Below are positions 26,688 through 36,069 of a DNA stretch of 39,305 nucleotides, one piece after another. A program made the translations under genes and the position numbers. Below the pieces are notes generated by a model that was not told the DNA's origin, did not search any database, and saw only the letters and a program-made list of their open reading frames with translations. Position 1 is the first letter of the stretch; the number at the start of each line of letters is the position of its first letter. The DNA is taken from the NCBI GenBank assembly GCA_913043025.1, contig CAJWLM010000008.1, positions 1 to 39,305 on the forward strand. Direction: 5' to 3'. The DNA comes from an uncultured Rhodospirillaceae bacterium (GTDB lineage Bacteria; Pseudomonadota; Alphaproteobacteria; UBA8366).

Positions 26688-26779
26688 TTTTTTGAAAATT
26701 TTCCTCATCGAGGTGGGGATGTAAAATTTATCATATAAACTGCAAAGACTTTGGGCAAAGAATGACTATGAATATATAT

Positions 26780-27847
26780 TTATGGTTTAGGAAAGATGAA
26801 AGTTTGATTTGGGTCAATATCAATTCTCAGCCTCTCATTTTTCTCAGGCAAATATCGCCCCGGTATGCGCGCATGAAGGTGGATTTGTTCTCCATCTACC
26901 CCATCAGTACAAAGGTGAACGAGGGAAGAACGTCCTAGCATACGCGCTTCGATTGCCTGCACCCGAAATTCAAAAGATTGTTTTGTCGGGCGGGTTAAGC
27001 GCAGTGCTTCCGGTCTAATAAGAATCTCAACTTCTGTTCCTCCTGCTATATTTCCGGAATCGATAATACCAATTGTTGTATTTACCTTTCCATTTTCTAC
27101 AAAACCATAAATACGGTTCACTTCACTGAAAAATTCAGCCACAAAAATATTTGCCGGCTCACAGTAAATTTCCTCTGGCCTGCCAATTTGCTGGGTCACT
27201 CCATTATTAATTACCACTATACGGTCACCCATGAACATAGCTTCCTCTGAGTCATGGGTGACCAATAACGCTGCCGCCCCGGATTGCTTCAATAAATGCA
27301 AAGTGTCATCTCGAATCTGATCGCGAAGTCTGGCATCAAGTCCTGAGAATGGTTCGTCCAGCATTATGAGCTTAGGTTTCGGAAGCAATACTCGAGCTAA
27401 TGCAACTCTTTGCTGTTGTCCGCCAGATAGAGAGTGAGGGTAACGGTTTGCCAAATCGGCGATCCCAAGAGTTTTGAGCAGTTGGGAAATCTCATCTGCC
27501 ATTTCGTTGTCTCTGTAATTCCTCACTCCAAATGCCACATTTTCTTTAACTGTGAGATGAGGAAACAGAGCATAGTCTTGAAATACTAACCCAACATCAC
27601 GCTCTTCAGGAGAAAGGCTAAAATCTGAACTTTTGGCAACCGGTTTCCCTGCAATTCGGATTTCGCCGTACTGGAGCACCTCTAGACCCGCAGCCAACCG
27701 CAACGTAGTAGTTTTACCGCAACCTGATGGTCCTAAAAGACATACTATTTCGCCCTCAGCGAGCTCGAGGGAGAAGCCTTGCACAGCGGAAGTGTCACCA
27801 TAGTGATGGCATACATCAATAAACTCTAGTGCAGGGTCAGCAATCAT
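26780..27847 (-). CDS. ABC transporter ATP-binding protein, PotA/FbpC type (orphan)
   Basis: This 355-residue ATPase matches the ferric/spermidine/molybdate importer class. Walker A is GPSGCGKTTT, the Q-loop VFQDYALFPHLTVKENV, the signature LSGGQQQRVALARVL, Walker B KLIMLDEPFSG, and the switch His is in LLVTHDSEEAM. The C-terminal third (from about residue 230) has the OB-fold TOBE type regulatory domain (EILIRPEALRL). No membrane permease or binding protein is nearby, so its partners are elsewhere or absent. The ATG at 27847 is five bases after AGGGAG; an upstream start at 27934 would add 29 unlike residues. It separates scpB from tatA. Confidence 0.9.
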   Translation of the reverse strand: MIADPALEFIDVCHHYGDTSAVQGFSLELAEGEIVCLLGPSGCGKTTTLRLAAGLEVLQYGEIRIAGKPVAKSSDFSLSPEERDVGLVFQDYALFPHLTVKENVAFGVRNYRDNEMADEISQLLKTLGIADLANRYPHSLSGGQQQRVALARVLLPKPKLIMLDEPFSGLDARLRDQIRDDTLHLLKQSGAAALLVTHDSEEAMFMGDRIVVINNGVTQQIGRPEEIYCEPANIFVAEFFSEVNRIYGFVENGKVNTTIGIIDSGNIAGGTEVEILIRPEALRLTRPTKQSFEFRVQAIEARMLGRSSLVHLCTDGVDGEQIHLHARIPGRYLPEKNERLRIDIDPNQTFIFPKP

Positions 27848-27852
27848 AGCTA

Positions 27853-27858
27853 CTCCCT
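27853..27858 (-). promoter_or_regulatory. Ribosome binding site deciding the ABC ATPase start
   Basis: AGGGAG on the minus strand is five bases from the ATG at 27847 and well inside the longer alternative frame, so it supports the shorter protein. Confidence 0.65.
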
Positions 27859-27939
27859 TTCTTTGTCTAAGATAACTTGTATTGTAAAACAGGTAGTTCC
27901 CAAACCCAACGGTATAAACTTGCTTAAAAAGCAACTACA

Positions 27940-28569
27940 CTAATCGCGAGCAATATCCCCTTCATTCTTCTCATAACTGTCACTATCAGCATTATCGCTT
28001 CCATCAGATATTTGACCCAACGACATTAACCCCGGACGAGTATCTAAAAGACCAGCAGCTTTTAATTCCTCAATCCCCGGCAAATCCTCAATTCGCTCAA
28101 TTCCAAATTGATCTAAAAATTGCTCCGTTGTTCCCCAAGTTACCGGACGCCCAGGAACGCGGCGACGCCCGCGTGGCCTAATCCACTCTGCCTCCAGCAA
28201 AATATCGAGCGTCCCCTTCGATGTAGCCACCCCCCTTACTTCTTCGATTTCAGCCCGAGTAATAGGCTGATGGTAAGCAATAATTGATAGTGTTTCAGTT
28301 GCCGCACGTGACAAACGGCGCTTTATTTCCGTATCTATCCTAAGGTGATCTGATAGGTCAGGAGCAGTTCTAAAAGCCCAGACTTTCTTCCCTACCGATA
28401 CAAGATGAACGCCGCGGTTAGAATAAAAGGATTTCAGTTCTTGAAGAAGTATATCTACATCACTTCCTTCAGGAAGTCGGGCTTTCAGAACTTTCTCCGG
28501 CACTGGATCAGCAGAAGAAAACAACATGGCTTCTAAGACCCGCAATTGTTGAAATCGGTCCATTGTCAT
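27940..28569 (-). CDS. scpB: Segregation and condensation protein B
   Basis: This protein of about 209 residues is the winged-helix subunit that, with ScpA and SMC, forms condensin. LRVLEAMLFSSADPVPE is the typical opening, and the repeated wHTH domains follow, with SRAATETLSIIAYHQPITRAEIEEVRG (seen as TLSIIAYHQPITRAEIEEVR) and VTWGTTEQFLDQFGI. The tail is acidic (SDGSDNADSD). The ATG at 28569 overlaps the scpA stop by one base (TGATG); a TTG at 28572 is possible. It is normally followed by tatA; here an ABC ATPase comes next. Confidence 0.95.
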   Translation of the reverse strand: MTMDRFQQLRVLEAMLFSSADPVPEKVLKARLPEGSDVDILLQELKSFYSNRGVHLVSVGKKVWAFRTAPDLSDHLRIDTEIKRRLSRAATETLSIIAYHQPITRAEIEEVRGVATSKGTLDILLEAEWIRPRGRRRVPGRPVTWGTTEQFLDQFGIERIEDLPGIEELKAAGLLDTRPGLMSLGQISDGSDNADSDSYEKNEGDIARD

Positions 28570-29438
28570 CAAGCTGCTTCTTCCCGCTTACCCGATTTAA
28601 GATAGAGTGGGCCAAAAGCTTTGGATTGGCGAAGGGAGGCCTCTCCAGCTTTTACCATTTCCAGTGTGGCAGCAAACGTAGCTGCCATCGCGGAGCGCCG
28701 TATAATTCCAGACCCTAATCCGGGAGGCAAAAATTTTTCAAGAGTTGTCCAATCTGGAGCCTTACCTATCACTTGACGTAACCAATCAAGCGCTTTTTCC
28801 GTGGTATAAAGTTTGGTCGGATCAATGCGAAGAGCAGAGATATTTTCACGTTCCCGCGTCGAGCCATATGCCCGTAACAAATCGAACAAACTGACTTCAA
28901 AAACCGAGGTTCGTACTATCTTCATCTGCTCGGGGCTACCCCGCTTGAAAAAATCACGCCCTAGTTGCGGACGTTCAAATAATTTTTTGCCAGCATTACG
29001 CATTCCTTCCAAGCGTTGAAGCTGGAATGCGAGCCGGGCAGCCATTTCAGCTGCGCTCATTTCTTCTTCTTCACCTTTTACCGATGGCAATAAAAGACGT
29101 GACTTTAAAAAGGCCAACCAAGCCGCCATCACTAGATAATCTGCAGCGATCTCAATACGCAGGTCACGAGCTTGTTCAAGGAATTCAAGGTACTGATTAG
29201 CTAACTGAAGGATCGATATTTTAGTCAGGTCTACCTTTTGTTCTCGCGATAAAGTAAGTAGTAAATCTATAGGGCCTTCGTAACCATCCAGATTAAGAAC
29301 TAACTCGTGCTGAGACGCTCTGGCGGATACATACGATTTATCTGTGATGTCTTCTTGAAATTCTGAAACCACTGCATTTTCCTTTTCAATCACTAGGAAT
29401 ATAACCTGAACGGCTTCTGATGTTGAAACTCTCGCCAC
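28569..29438 (-). CDS. scpA: Segregation and condensation protein A
   Basis: This 289-residue protein is the kleisin of the SMC-ScpAB condensin complex, bridging the two SMC heads. The hallmark opening LNLDGYEGPIDLLLTLSREQKVDLTKISIL begins near residue 48 (seen as GYEGPIDLLLTLSREQ), followed by ADYLVMAAWLAFLKSRLLLP. The C-terminal winged-helix end holds the segment RSAMAATFAATLEMVKAGEA. The first 45 residues precede the conserved part and may be a mis-set start, since several in-frame starts are available. It overlaps scpB by one base and lies 283 bases downstream of nagZ. Confidence 0.94.
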   Translation of the reverse strand: MARVSTSEAVQVIFLVIEKENAVVSEFQEDITDKSYVSARASQHELVLNLDGYEGPIDLLLTLSREQKVDLTKISILQLANQYLEFLEQARDLRIEIAADYLVMAAWLAFLKSRLLLPSVKGEEEEMSAAEMAARLAFQLQRLEGMRNAGKKLFERPQLGRDFFKRGSPEQMKIVRTSVFEVSLFDLLRAYGSTRERENISALRIDPTKLYTTEKALDWLRQVIGKAPDWTTLEKFLPPGLGSGIIRRSAMAATFAATLEMVKAGEASLRQSKAFGPLYLKSGKREEAA

Positions 29439-29499
29439 ATCATGACTTTAGGCGCCGTTACCAGCATGGCTTACAAATGCATAAACGCCTATTGGTTAA

Positions 29500-29509
29500 T
29501 TACCGGTAA
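29500..29509. repeat. 10-bp perfect palindrome upstream of scpA
   Basis: TTACCGGTAA is a perfect palindrome in the 283-base nagZ-scpA gap, about 60 bases upstream of the scpA start. It may be a small operator or chance. The rest of the gap is AT-rich and I see no gene in it. Confidence 0.25.
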
Positions 29510-29721
29510 CACGTTGCAGAGGGAAAGGACAAGCATATGTCCGTGTTCACTAAAGTATTGTTTTAATGCAATATTTTTTATTAGTAATATTAATTCTTTA
29601 AAACAATTATGGTTGGGGAAGGTAAAAAACCATAATTTAGATTCGTTTAAGCAGCTTAATTAGGTGCTGTTTGAGACCAACTAACAAAATCAGGTGGACA
29701 GATACGTCAAAACACAAATTC

Positions 29722-30756
29722 TTATCCCAATATGGTCGACAGAGCCTCCCGCATTGATTGCAAGTTTTGTTCATCAAAAAAAGCAGGCCTACATGCATTA
29801 CGAGCGTCATAGAACCGTTTCATCGCTAGTGTTCCCATGGGCGTAACACCATTTGCTACTGCCATCATTTCATCGAGATTTCCGCTGCAGTGAAGGACTA
29901 CGTCGCAGCCTGCATTTAGAGCTCCATTAGCACGATCTGCAAAACCTCCTGTAAGTGCTCTCATTCCAATATCATCACTAAACAGTAAACCATCAAAACC
30001 TATATCATTTCTGATAACGTCATTGATTAAAGTTTTGGATAAGGTCCCAGGCGCTTTTTTATCAAAAGTCGTATAAACTATATGGGCTGTCATTGCTGCA
30101 GGCATATGACACAAATGACGAAAAGGTTCGAAATCCATTTTGTGTAACTCGTTGCGGCCAGCGTTAACCAGCGGCAACTCTATGTGGCTATCCGCCATCG
30201 CTCTGCCGTGACCCGGAATATGCTTCACGATGGGCAAAATACCCTTAGAAAGATAACCCTCACAAACCTCATTTGCCAAAATTGAAACGACTTGTGAATC
30301 GTTAGCGAAAGCGCGGTCACCGATTACTTCATGCGTATTCGGCCAAGCAAGATCCGCCACCGGAGAGCAATTCGTATTTATACCGAGATCAAGTAATTCA
30401 AGCGCCTGTATTTCTGAGTTTAATCGTATTGCCTTTAGAGCAAGAGATGGATCGGAGCCAAACATTAAGCCAAATTCACGTGCGGCTAACGTTTTTCGCC
30501 AACCGGGTGGACCTAGCCGAGACACCCTGCCCCCTTCCTGATCAATCAAAATTAAAGGGTCAGGAAATTCTATCGAGCTACGGAAGTCAGCTAGTAATCG
30601 GCGGATCTGCTCCGGGGTATCAATATTTCGCGAAAATAGTATCAAACCAAGAGGATTATTTGCCGCAAAAAAAGCTCCCTCCGCAGCGGTTATTTCTGTA
30701 CCCGCGCAACCATAGATGACTGCGGATGGATTATTTTTAGCGTGTTCGAACGACAA
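29722..30756 (-). CDS. nagZ: Beta-N-acetylhexosaminidase NagZ
   Basis: This 344-residue cytoplasmic glycosidase (family GH3) removes GlcNAc from anhydro-muropeptides during cell-wall recycling, a pathway linked to beta-lactamase induction in other bacteria. The family signature KHIPGHGRAMADSHIELP is near residue 175, giving the catalytic His/Asp loop, and the nucleophile is in LLFSDDIGMRAL. LILIDQEGGRVSRLGPP is the sugar-binding segment. The start is a TTG five bases after AGGG; the first residues lie inside the end of the SPOR gene, a 20-base overlap. Confidence 0.94.
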   Translation of the reverse strand: MSFEHAKNNPSAVIYGCAGTEITAAEGAFFAANNPLGLILFSRNIDTPEQIRRLLADFRSSIEFPDPLILIDQEGGRVSRLGPPGWRKTLAAREFGLMFGSDPSLALKAIRLNSEIQALELLDLGINTNCSPVADLAWPNTHEVIGDRAFANDSQVVSILANEVCEGYLSKGILPIVKHIPGHGRAMADSHIELPLVNAGRNELHKMDFEPFRHLCHMPAAMTAHIVYTTFDKKAPGTLSKTLINDVIRNDIGFDGLLFSDDIGMRALTGGFADRANGALNAGCDVVLHCSGNLDEMMAVANGVTPMGTLAMKRFYDARNACRPAFFDEQNLQSMREALSTILG

Positions 30757-31564
30757 TGCAGCCCTGACCCTGACTTTTAAGCGTCTTACAAATCCCTATG
30801 GCTTTTTGACGAGAATTAATAGGACCCGCCCTTAGCCGGTAGTACACCTTACCGCGGACAACGGCACGTGAAACTTTAAGTTGAAGCCTACCAACCACGT
30901 CAGAATACCTTTTTTTTATTTTTGCCCACTCGCGCTCTGCATTCTTTGGAGTTGCAAGTGCCCCTGTTTGTATCAAAAATGCTCCCCCACTAGGTCCACT
31001 AACTTTCTGCCGACGTTTTGTCTTTGCTTTACGGGTCCTAGAGGGATCAATAGGTGTCAGTTTGGTCGGTGCTTTTTTATTTTTTGGGGTAACTGGCGGG
31101 CGGATCAGTTTAGTTTGTTTAGTTTTAACATCAGATATATCTGGTGCCCTTTGTCTAGTTCTTTTACCTGTAATACTTGGCAATTTAGGTGGCGGAGGTG
31201 CGGCGTTCATGGGACTTAGTGGCTTCTCTGGTGGCGGCAATATTCTTTCAACCTCACGGTCTTTCCTAGAACCTTGCACGGGATTAAATATCGTTTTTTC
31301 CTGATGGGCCACCGTGACTCCTCCAGGCTTGGGGGGTGGTACTTTAATCGGTCCGCTCATTTTTAACAACGGCGCTGCATCTTCGCTGCCGGCACGAACG
31401 CCGGCATCGTATGCGTACCAAACGAGTCCTCCAAAGGCCAAGGACACGAAAGTTAGTACAACGATAGGAACAAGCCCAAATCGCTTGGGCTCAGACGAAG
31501 TATCGCCGGCTTCCGCATCTATTTCCGCTAAAGCACGTTCCAACGGATCATTCTCGCTAGCCAT
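30737..31564 (-). CDS. SPOR-domain membrane protein
   Basis: This 275-residue protein has a cytoplasmic N terminus, one membrane helix (LVPIVVLTFVSLAFGGLVWYAY, about residues 30-50), a long Pro/Lys-rich periplasmic linker, and a C-terminal SPOR domain of about 80 residues (AFLIQTGALATPKNAEREWAKI to CKTLKSQGQGCIVVR; given here as FLIQTGALATPKNAEREW). SPOR domains bind septal peptidoglycan lacking stem peptides, so a role in division is likely, as for FtsN-type proteins. It lies between argS (start overlapping the argS stop by one base) and nagZ. Confidence 0.9.
   Translation of the reverse strand: MASENDPLERALAEIDAEAGDTSSEPKRFGLVPIVVLTFVSLAFGGLVWYAYDAGVRAGSEDAAPLLKMSGPIKVPPPKPGGVTVAHQEKTIFNPVQGSRKDREVERILPPPEKPLSPMNAAPPPPKLPSITGKRTRQRAPDISDVKTKQTKLIRPPVTPKNKKAPTKLTPIDPSRTRKAKTKRRQKVSGPSGGAFLIQTGALATPKNAEREWAKIKKRYSDVVGRLQLKVSRAVVRGKVYYRLRAGPINSRQKAIGICKTLKSQGQGCIVVRTR
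30762..30765 (-). promoter_or_regulatory. Ribosome binding site supporting the nagZ TTG start
   Basis: AGGG on the minus strand is five bases before the TTG at 30756, inside the end of the SPOR-protein gene. Confidence 0.5.
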
Positions 31565-33318
31565 TAACGCATTTCCTCAAGTGGCTTAATCCCTAGCAGT
31601 TCAAGACCACTAGCAATAACCATTTGCAATGCGCAAACAAGTGCAACTCTTGCCCTGGTCAACTCAGGTTCATCTTCAATCATGAACCGCAATGATGGAC
31701 TTTCCTTACCCTGTGTCCACAAGCTATGAAAAGCAGATGCTAAGTCATTTAAATAGAACGCGATGCGATGCGGCTCTTTTGCTATCGCAGAGGCCTCTAT
31801 CAGACGCGGCCAGCCAGCCATTAATTTGATAAGGTCTATTTCAGATTTTTCCGTTAAAAGTTCAAATTTTGAGGCCTTTAAAGATGAGTAGGTTATATCT
31901 AGACCGGGCATTTGTCTCGCAATCATACGGCTTAACGAATTACATCGCGCATGGGCATATTGCACGTACCAGACCGGATTATCCCGTGATTGCGCGGTTA
32001 CCGATGATAGATCGAAATCAAGTGGTGCATCGTTTTTGCGGGTGAGCATAATAAAACGAACAATATCTTTTCCGACCTCATCGACAAGTGCACGAAGAGT
32101 AACAAAATTCCCTGAGCGCTTGGACATTTTTATAGGTTTACCATTATCTAATAACTTTACTAATTGGCAAATTTTTACGTCTAAAGTAGCTTGGTTGTCT
32201 GTAACGGCTTTGACCGCAGACTGTACCCGCTTAATATATCCCCCGTGATCAGCCCCCCACACATCTATTTGATAAGAAAAACCACGATTGAATTTATCTC
32301 GATGGTAAGCAATATCCCCTGCAAAATATGTCCACGTTCCATCAAACTTCTTCAATGCTCTATCAATATCGTCTCCAAATTCCACCGCCTTGAATAAAGT
32401 CTGGGGTCTTGGCTCCCATTCATCTAACTTTTTACCTTTGGGGGGGTCTAAAACACCCTCGTAAATTAGGCCACGTGAATCTAAGTCGTTTAAACAAGCG
32501 ACTACCTCACCTGAGTCCACAAGAGCACGTTCGGAGGTGAAAATGTCAGGTTCAACACCTAATTTGGCAAGATCAGAGCGAATTAACTTCATCATTTCGT
32601 CTATTGCAACATTCCGGACGGGGGCAAGCCATTCGGACTCCGAAGAGTTCTCAAACTTTTCCTTATATTTTTTTGCTAAAATTTGTCCAACTGGCTTGAG
32701 GTAGGCGCCGGGGTACAGCCCTTCTTCGATCTGACCAATTTCATAGCCAAGAACTTCCCGATATCGTAAAAAAGCGGATCGTGCTAATGCGTCAACCTGC
32801 GCCCCAGCATCATTGATATAATATTCACGCGTCACATCATAGCCCGCTTTGGTCAAAAGTGACGCTAAGACGTCTCCAAAAACCGCGCCTCTTGCATGGC
32901 CGATATGAAGCGGCCCAGTTGGATTAGCTGACACATATTCGATATTTACCTTTTTTCCCTCACCTATAGTAGACTCCCCAAACCTATTTTTAAGATCTAG
33001 TATGTCGCCCAAACATTGATGCCAAAAGGGTAATCTCAAATGAATATTTATAAAACCTGGCCCTGCAATGTCAGCACTTTCAACCTCGTCAAATTCTTCT
33101 AATAACCGCCCAAGTTTTTCGGCTAAATCTCGAGGTGCCATCGCAGCAGGCTTTGCTAATACCATGGCCGCATTGGTTGCCACATCACCATGTGCCGCAT
33201 CACGGGGCGGCTCTACTGCTATATTATCTAGTGCAAGGCCATGTGGAATAGCCTCACTTGCGGCCAATTTATCGATACAAGAAATGATACGTTTTCGAAC
33301 ATTGAAAAACAGGTTCAT
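31564..33318 (-). CDS. argS: Arginyl-tRNA synthetase
   Basis: This 584-residue class I synthetase charges tRNA-Arg. The N-terminal Add1 domain precedes the HIGH motif [17 protein letters not shown] near residue 135. [12 protein letters not shown] is the KMSKS-type loop, and a DALR-type anticodon domain fills the C terminus, including [16 protein letters not shown]. It overlaps the dgt stop by four bases (ATGA) and the SPOR start by one base, so dgt-argS-SPOR-nagZ appear to be one transcript. Length is normal. Confidence 0.97.
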   Translation of the reverse strand: MNLFFNVRKRIISCIDKLAASEAIPHGLALDNIAVEPPRDAAHGDVATNAAMVLAKPAAMAPRDLAEKLGRLLEEFDEVESADIAGPGFINIHLRLPFWHQCLGDILDLKNRFGESTIGEGKKVNIEYVSANPTGPLHIGHARGAVFGDVLASLLTKAGYDVTREYYINDAGAQVDALARSAFLRYREVLGYEIGQIEEGLYPGAYLKPVGQILAKKYKEKFENSSESEWLAPVRNVAIDEMMKLIRSDLAKLGVEPDIFTSERALVDSGEVVACLNDLDSRGLIYEGVLDPPKGKKLDEWEPRPQTLFKAVEFGDDIDRALKKFDGTWTYFAGDIAYHRDKFNRGFSYQIDVWGADHGGYIKRVQSAVKAVTDNQATLDVKICQLVKLLDNGKPIKMSKRSGNFVTLRALVDEVGKDIVRFIMLTRKNDAPLDFDLSSVTAQSRDNPVWYVQYAHARCNSLSRMIARQMPGLDITYSSLKASKFELLTEKSEIDLIKLMAGWPRLIEASAIAKEPHRIAFYLNDLASAFHSLWTQGKESPSLRFMIEDEPELTRARVALVCALQMVIASGLELLGIKPLEEMR

Positions 33319-34490
33319 GAATTGGTCCCGATCTGCTGAAACATGGCACGGTGCAAATTAATAGCGTAACGATCCGTCATACCCGCAATATAATCTGCAA
33401 CAATACGCGCAGTGATTGCTGAGTGCGGCACATCTACTCCTTGTGCCCATTCCTGAGGTAATTTTTCAGGCTCATCATGGAATAAACTGAAAAGGTCTCG
33501 CAATTGTTCCGCCCCAATGGCCGCTTCGTTTAGTACCGCAGGGTGTAAATACATATTTTTAAATAAGAATGATTTAATTTTTCCTTCATCACCTTCTACC
33601 GCCGGCGAAAAACTGGCGATGGCTGTTTCAAAATATCGAATATCATCTGCTGTGGAAACCCCTGCTTTAATCAAATTAACGTTGGTTTGATCTGTCAGGT
33701 CATCAATTGCTTTGCCAATCAAACGACGTATCGACTCATGAATTACCCGCGGCATTTCCAGTCCTTTATATTCATCAAGAACTTCGCGAAAAATTCCTGC
33801 TACGTGAGGCACGTCTTCGAGCATTTCAAGTGTTATGATACCAGCACGCAATCCATCGTCGAGATCATGATTGTCATAAGCTATATCATCCGCCATAGCG
33901 GCGATTTGTGCCTCAAGGGCAGGATAAGAAGAAAGCTCCAAGTCTTGTTTTTTGTTATATGCAACTATAGTCGGGAGTAATCCTCCTTCAGAACTAGTGG
34001 AGAGAAGCGGCCCGTTATGCTTAACAACTCCCTCAAGTGTCTCCCAACAAAGATTTAGCCCTTCAAAAGCAGGGTGGCGTCGCTCCAATAGGGTAAGGAT
34101 CCTTAGAGTTTGATCATTATGATCAAATCCACCGAATTCTTTCATACATTTATTTAGAGCCTCCTCCCCTACATGACCAAAGGGCGGATGCCCAAGGTCA
34201 TGAGCTAAGGCTAATGCTTCCGTAAGATCTTCATCTACCTGTAAAGAACGTGCAAGTGCGCGTGCTATCTGAGCCACCTCTAAACTGTGGGTAAGACGCG
34301 TGCGGTAATGATCGCCTTCTGGAGAGATAAAAACTTGTGTTTTGTGCATCAATCTTCGAAAAGCTGTCGCATGAATGATGCGATCACGGTCTCGTTGAAA
34401 TTCAGTTCGACGTCGACTTTTGGGCTCAATATATAACCGGCCTCGACTGTTATCGAACCTACTGGCATAAGGGGCAAGTGTTAAGGACAT
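33315..34490 (-). CDS. dgt: Deoxyguanosinetriphosphate triphosphohydrolase-like protein
   Basis: This 391-residue HD-domain protein hydrolyses dGTP or other dNTPs to nucleoside and triphosphate, keeping nucleotide pools in check. The opening [21 protein letters not shown] and [24 protein letters not shown] are typical of the alphaproteobacterial type (given as [15 protein letters not shown] and [17 protein letters not shown]). HD-domain metal ligands show as [25 protein letters not shown] and [17 protein letters not shown] start at 34532 would add 14 unlike residues; the ATG at 34490 matches the family. It is divergent from erpA over 140 bases. Confidence 0.95.
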   Translation of the reverse strand: MSLTLAPYASRFDNSRGRLYIEPKSRRRTEFQRDRDRIIHATAFRRLMHKTQVFISPEGDHYRTRLTHSLEVAQIARALARSLQVDEDLTEALALAHDLGHPPFGHVGEEALNKCMKEFGGFDHNDQTLRILTLLERRHPAFEGLNLCWETLEGVVKHNGPLLSTSSEGGLLPTIVAYNKKQDLELSSYPALEAQIAAMADDIAYDNHDLDDGLRAGIITLEMLEDVPHVAGIFREVLDEYKGLEMPRVIHESIRRLIGKAIDDLTDQTNVNLIKAGVSTADDIRYFETAIASFSPAVEGDEGKIKSFLFKNMYLHPAVLNEAAIGAEQLRDLFSLFHDEPEKLPQEWAQGVDVPHSAITARIVADYIAGMTDRYAINLHRAMFQQIGTNS

Positions 34491-34630
34491 GGCAAGATTA
34501 TCGCAGTCACGCACGAAAAGGAAAATATGCAAATTACATTAAAAAATGATTCTAGTGATTGACTTTTCACCCTCTGCTATCAACTATAAGCGATGCTTAT
34601 GCAACCATTTTCAGGGGTTAGATTACCTAG

Positions 34631-34996
34631 ATGGCTGATATTTTCGAAAGTCATGATGAGCATTCACAGCGCGACTTCAGTGTAAGCGAAGCCGCTGTTA
34701 ACAGAATCGCTCAAATAATGGAGACAGAATCGGATAAAGAAGCAAAACTACGTGTTTCTGTATCTGGCGGTGGGTGTTCTGGCTTTCAATATGGTTTTAC
34801 TTTTGACAATAACATAACACCGGATGATCACTTGTTTGAGCGTGACGGCGTTACAGTGGTTGTCGATGACACTTCGCTAGACTTGCTGAACGGAGCCGAG
34901 CTCGATTTTGTTACTGATTTAATCGGAGCATCATTTCAAATTAAAAATCCCAATGCCACATCCTCATGTGGGTGTGGTTCGTCATTCTCAATTTAA
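34631..34996 (+). CDS. erpA: Iron-sulfur cluster insertion protein (ErpA/A-type carrier)
   Basis: This 121-residue A-type carrier delivers Fe-S clusters to target enzymes. The three cluster-binding Cys are visible: one in VSGGGCSGFQYGF and two in SSCGCGSSFSI at the C terminus. The fold segment RIAQIMETESDKEAKLRVSV precedes them. The first 25 residues are acidic and variable. It is divergent from dgt and followed by xthA, an order seen in other alphaproteobacteria. Substrates could include the complex I proteins whose assembly factors lie elsewhere in this window; that link is inference. Confidence 0.94.
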   Translation: MADIFESHDEHSQRDFSVSEAAVNRIAQIMETESDKEAKLRVSVSGGGCSGFQYGFTFDNNITPDDHLFERDGVTVVVDDTSLDLLNGAELDFVTDLIGASFQIKNPNATSSCGCGSSFSI

Positions 34997-35110
34997 GATA
35001 CACTAACGGTAGGCGTTGCACCGTGTCATCCATTATCCGAACGTATTGTAAATCTTCAAAATATATGTGCTCAACGTGCACGTATACTTTTCAGAAAGAT
35101 GTTAGGAAAC

Positions 35111-35114
35111 GGAG
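35111..35114 (+). promoter_or_regulatory. Ribosome binding site supporting the xthA TTG start
   Basis: GGAG lies six bases before the TTG at 35121, making that unusual codon the likely start. Confidence 0.65.
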
Positions 35115-35120
35115 CTATTT

Positions 35121-35915
35121 TTGAAACTTGCTACATTCAACGTTAATTCAATAAAAGCTCGACTACCACGAGTGCTTGAATGGCTCTCTAACACAAAACC
35201 GGACGTCATTTTGTTCCAGGAAATAAAGTGTGTAGACGAGGCCTTTCCATTATTGGAATTTGAAACTCTTGGCTACAAAGCAGCGACCCATGGTCAAAAA
35301 GCCTATAACGGTGTGGCTATTTTATCTTTACACGAAATGGAGAATATTACTCGTGGTCTTCCCGGTGATCCCAGCGATGAACAAGCCCGCTATATCGAGG
35401 CTACCATAAGAGGCATACGAGTTTGTGGCCTTTATTTACCTAACGGCAACCCCACTGATACCGAAAAATTTGCTTACAAAATTGCTTGGATGGACAGGCT
35501 CATTGAACATATCTCAAGCCGCCTGCTACCAACAGAGATGCCTTTTATCCTTGGCGGCGATTTTAATGTCTGCCCTGCTGACAAAGATTGCTATGATCCA
35601 GAACGCTTCGCAAACGATGCGCTTTGCCGCCCAGAGTCCCGCGCACGTTTCCGTACGATGATCAATTTAGGGCTTACCGAGGCATGGCGAGCTCTTCACA
35701 AAGAAGTGGCGTATTCATATTGGGATTACATGGCTGGCCGATGGCAAAAAGACGAGGGTGTTAGGATTGACCATTGGCTTTTATCTCCGCAAGCTGCTGA
35801 TCGTCTTCAAAGCTGTGAAATCGACAAAACCCCTCGTGGCAAAGAGAAAGCTTCGGATCACACACCTGTATTTCTGGAAATCTCTGATGGAATTAAAGTC
35901 TTAAATAACGTCTAA
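35121..35915 (+). CDS. xthA: Exodeoxyribonuclease III
   Basis: This 264-residue endonuclease/exonuclease/phosphatase-fold enzyme cuts at abasic sites and degrades 3' ends in base-excision repair. LATFNVNSIKARLPRVLEWL is the canonical opening, FQEIK carries the metal-binding Glu, FILGGDFNVCPADKDCYDP the catalytic Asp/Asn, and ASDHTPVF the catalytic His. Translation starts at TTG with GGAG six bases upstream; no earlier in-frame start is better. A hairpin terminator follows at 35919. The gene lies about 125 bases after erpA. Confidence 0.95.
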   Translation: MKLATFNVNSIKARLPRVLEWLSNTKPDVILFQEIKCVDEAFPLLEFETLGYKAATHGQKAYNGVAILSLHEMENITRGLPGDPSDEQARYIEATIRGIRVCGLYLPNGNPTDTEKFAYKIAWMDRLIEHISSRLLPTEMPFILGGDFNVCPADKDCYDPERFANDALCRPESRARFRTMINLGLTEAWRALHKEVAYSYWDYMAGRWQKDEGVRIDHWLLSPQAADRLQSCEIDKTPRGKEKASDHTPVFLEISDGIKVLNNV

Positions 35916-35918
35916 TTG

Positions 35919-35952
35919 TGAAGCTCAAGTTTTGAAAGCAAGCTTCATTTTT
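35919..35952 (+). terminator. Rho-independent terminator after xthA
   Basis: TGAAGCT (35919-35925) pairs with AGCTTCA (35941-35947) across a 15-base loop and is followed by TTTTT. It starts four bases after the xthA stop, in the gap to the convergent ilvD, and should end the erpA-xthA transcript. Confidence 0.6.
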
Positions 35953-36069
35953 AAAAAAGTTTTTCTCGATGCCCCTAAAACTCTACTCAAAGAGATGAAT
36001 GGCATATTCTCTGTAATTGATATCCTAAAGTTAGACCAAAGCATAGGACTTTAATGAGCTACATTAACT

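Noticed and set aside
29442-29663. 73-codon frame in the nagZ-scpA gap
   Set aside because: No ribosome site, no recognisable sequence, and composition like non-coding DNA.
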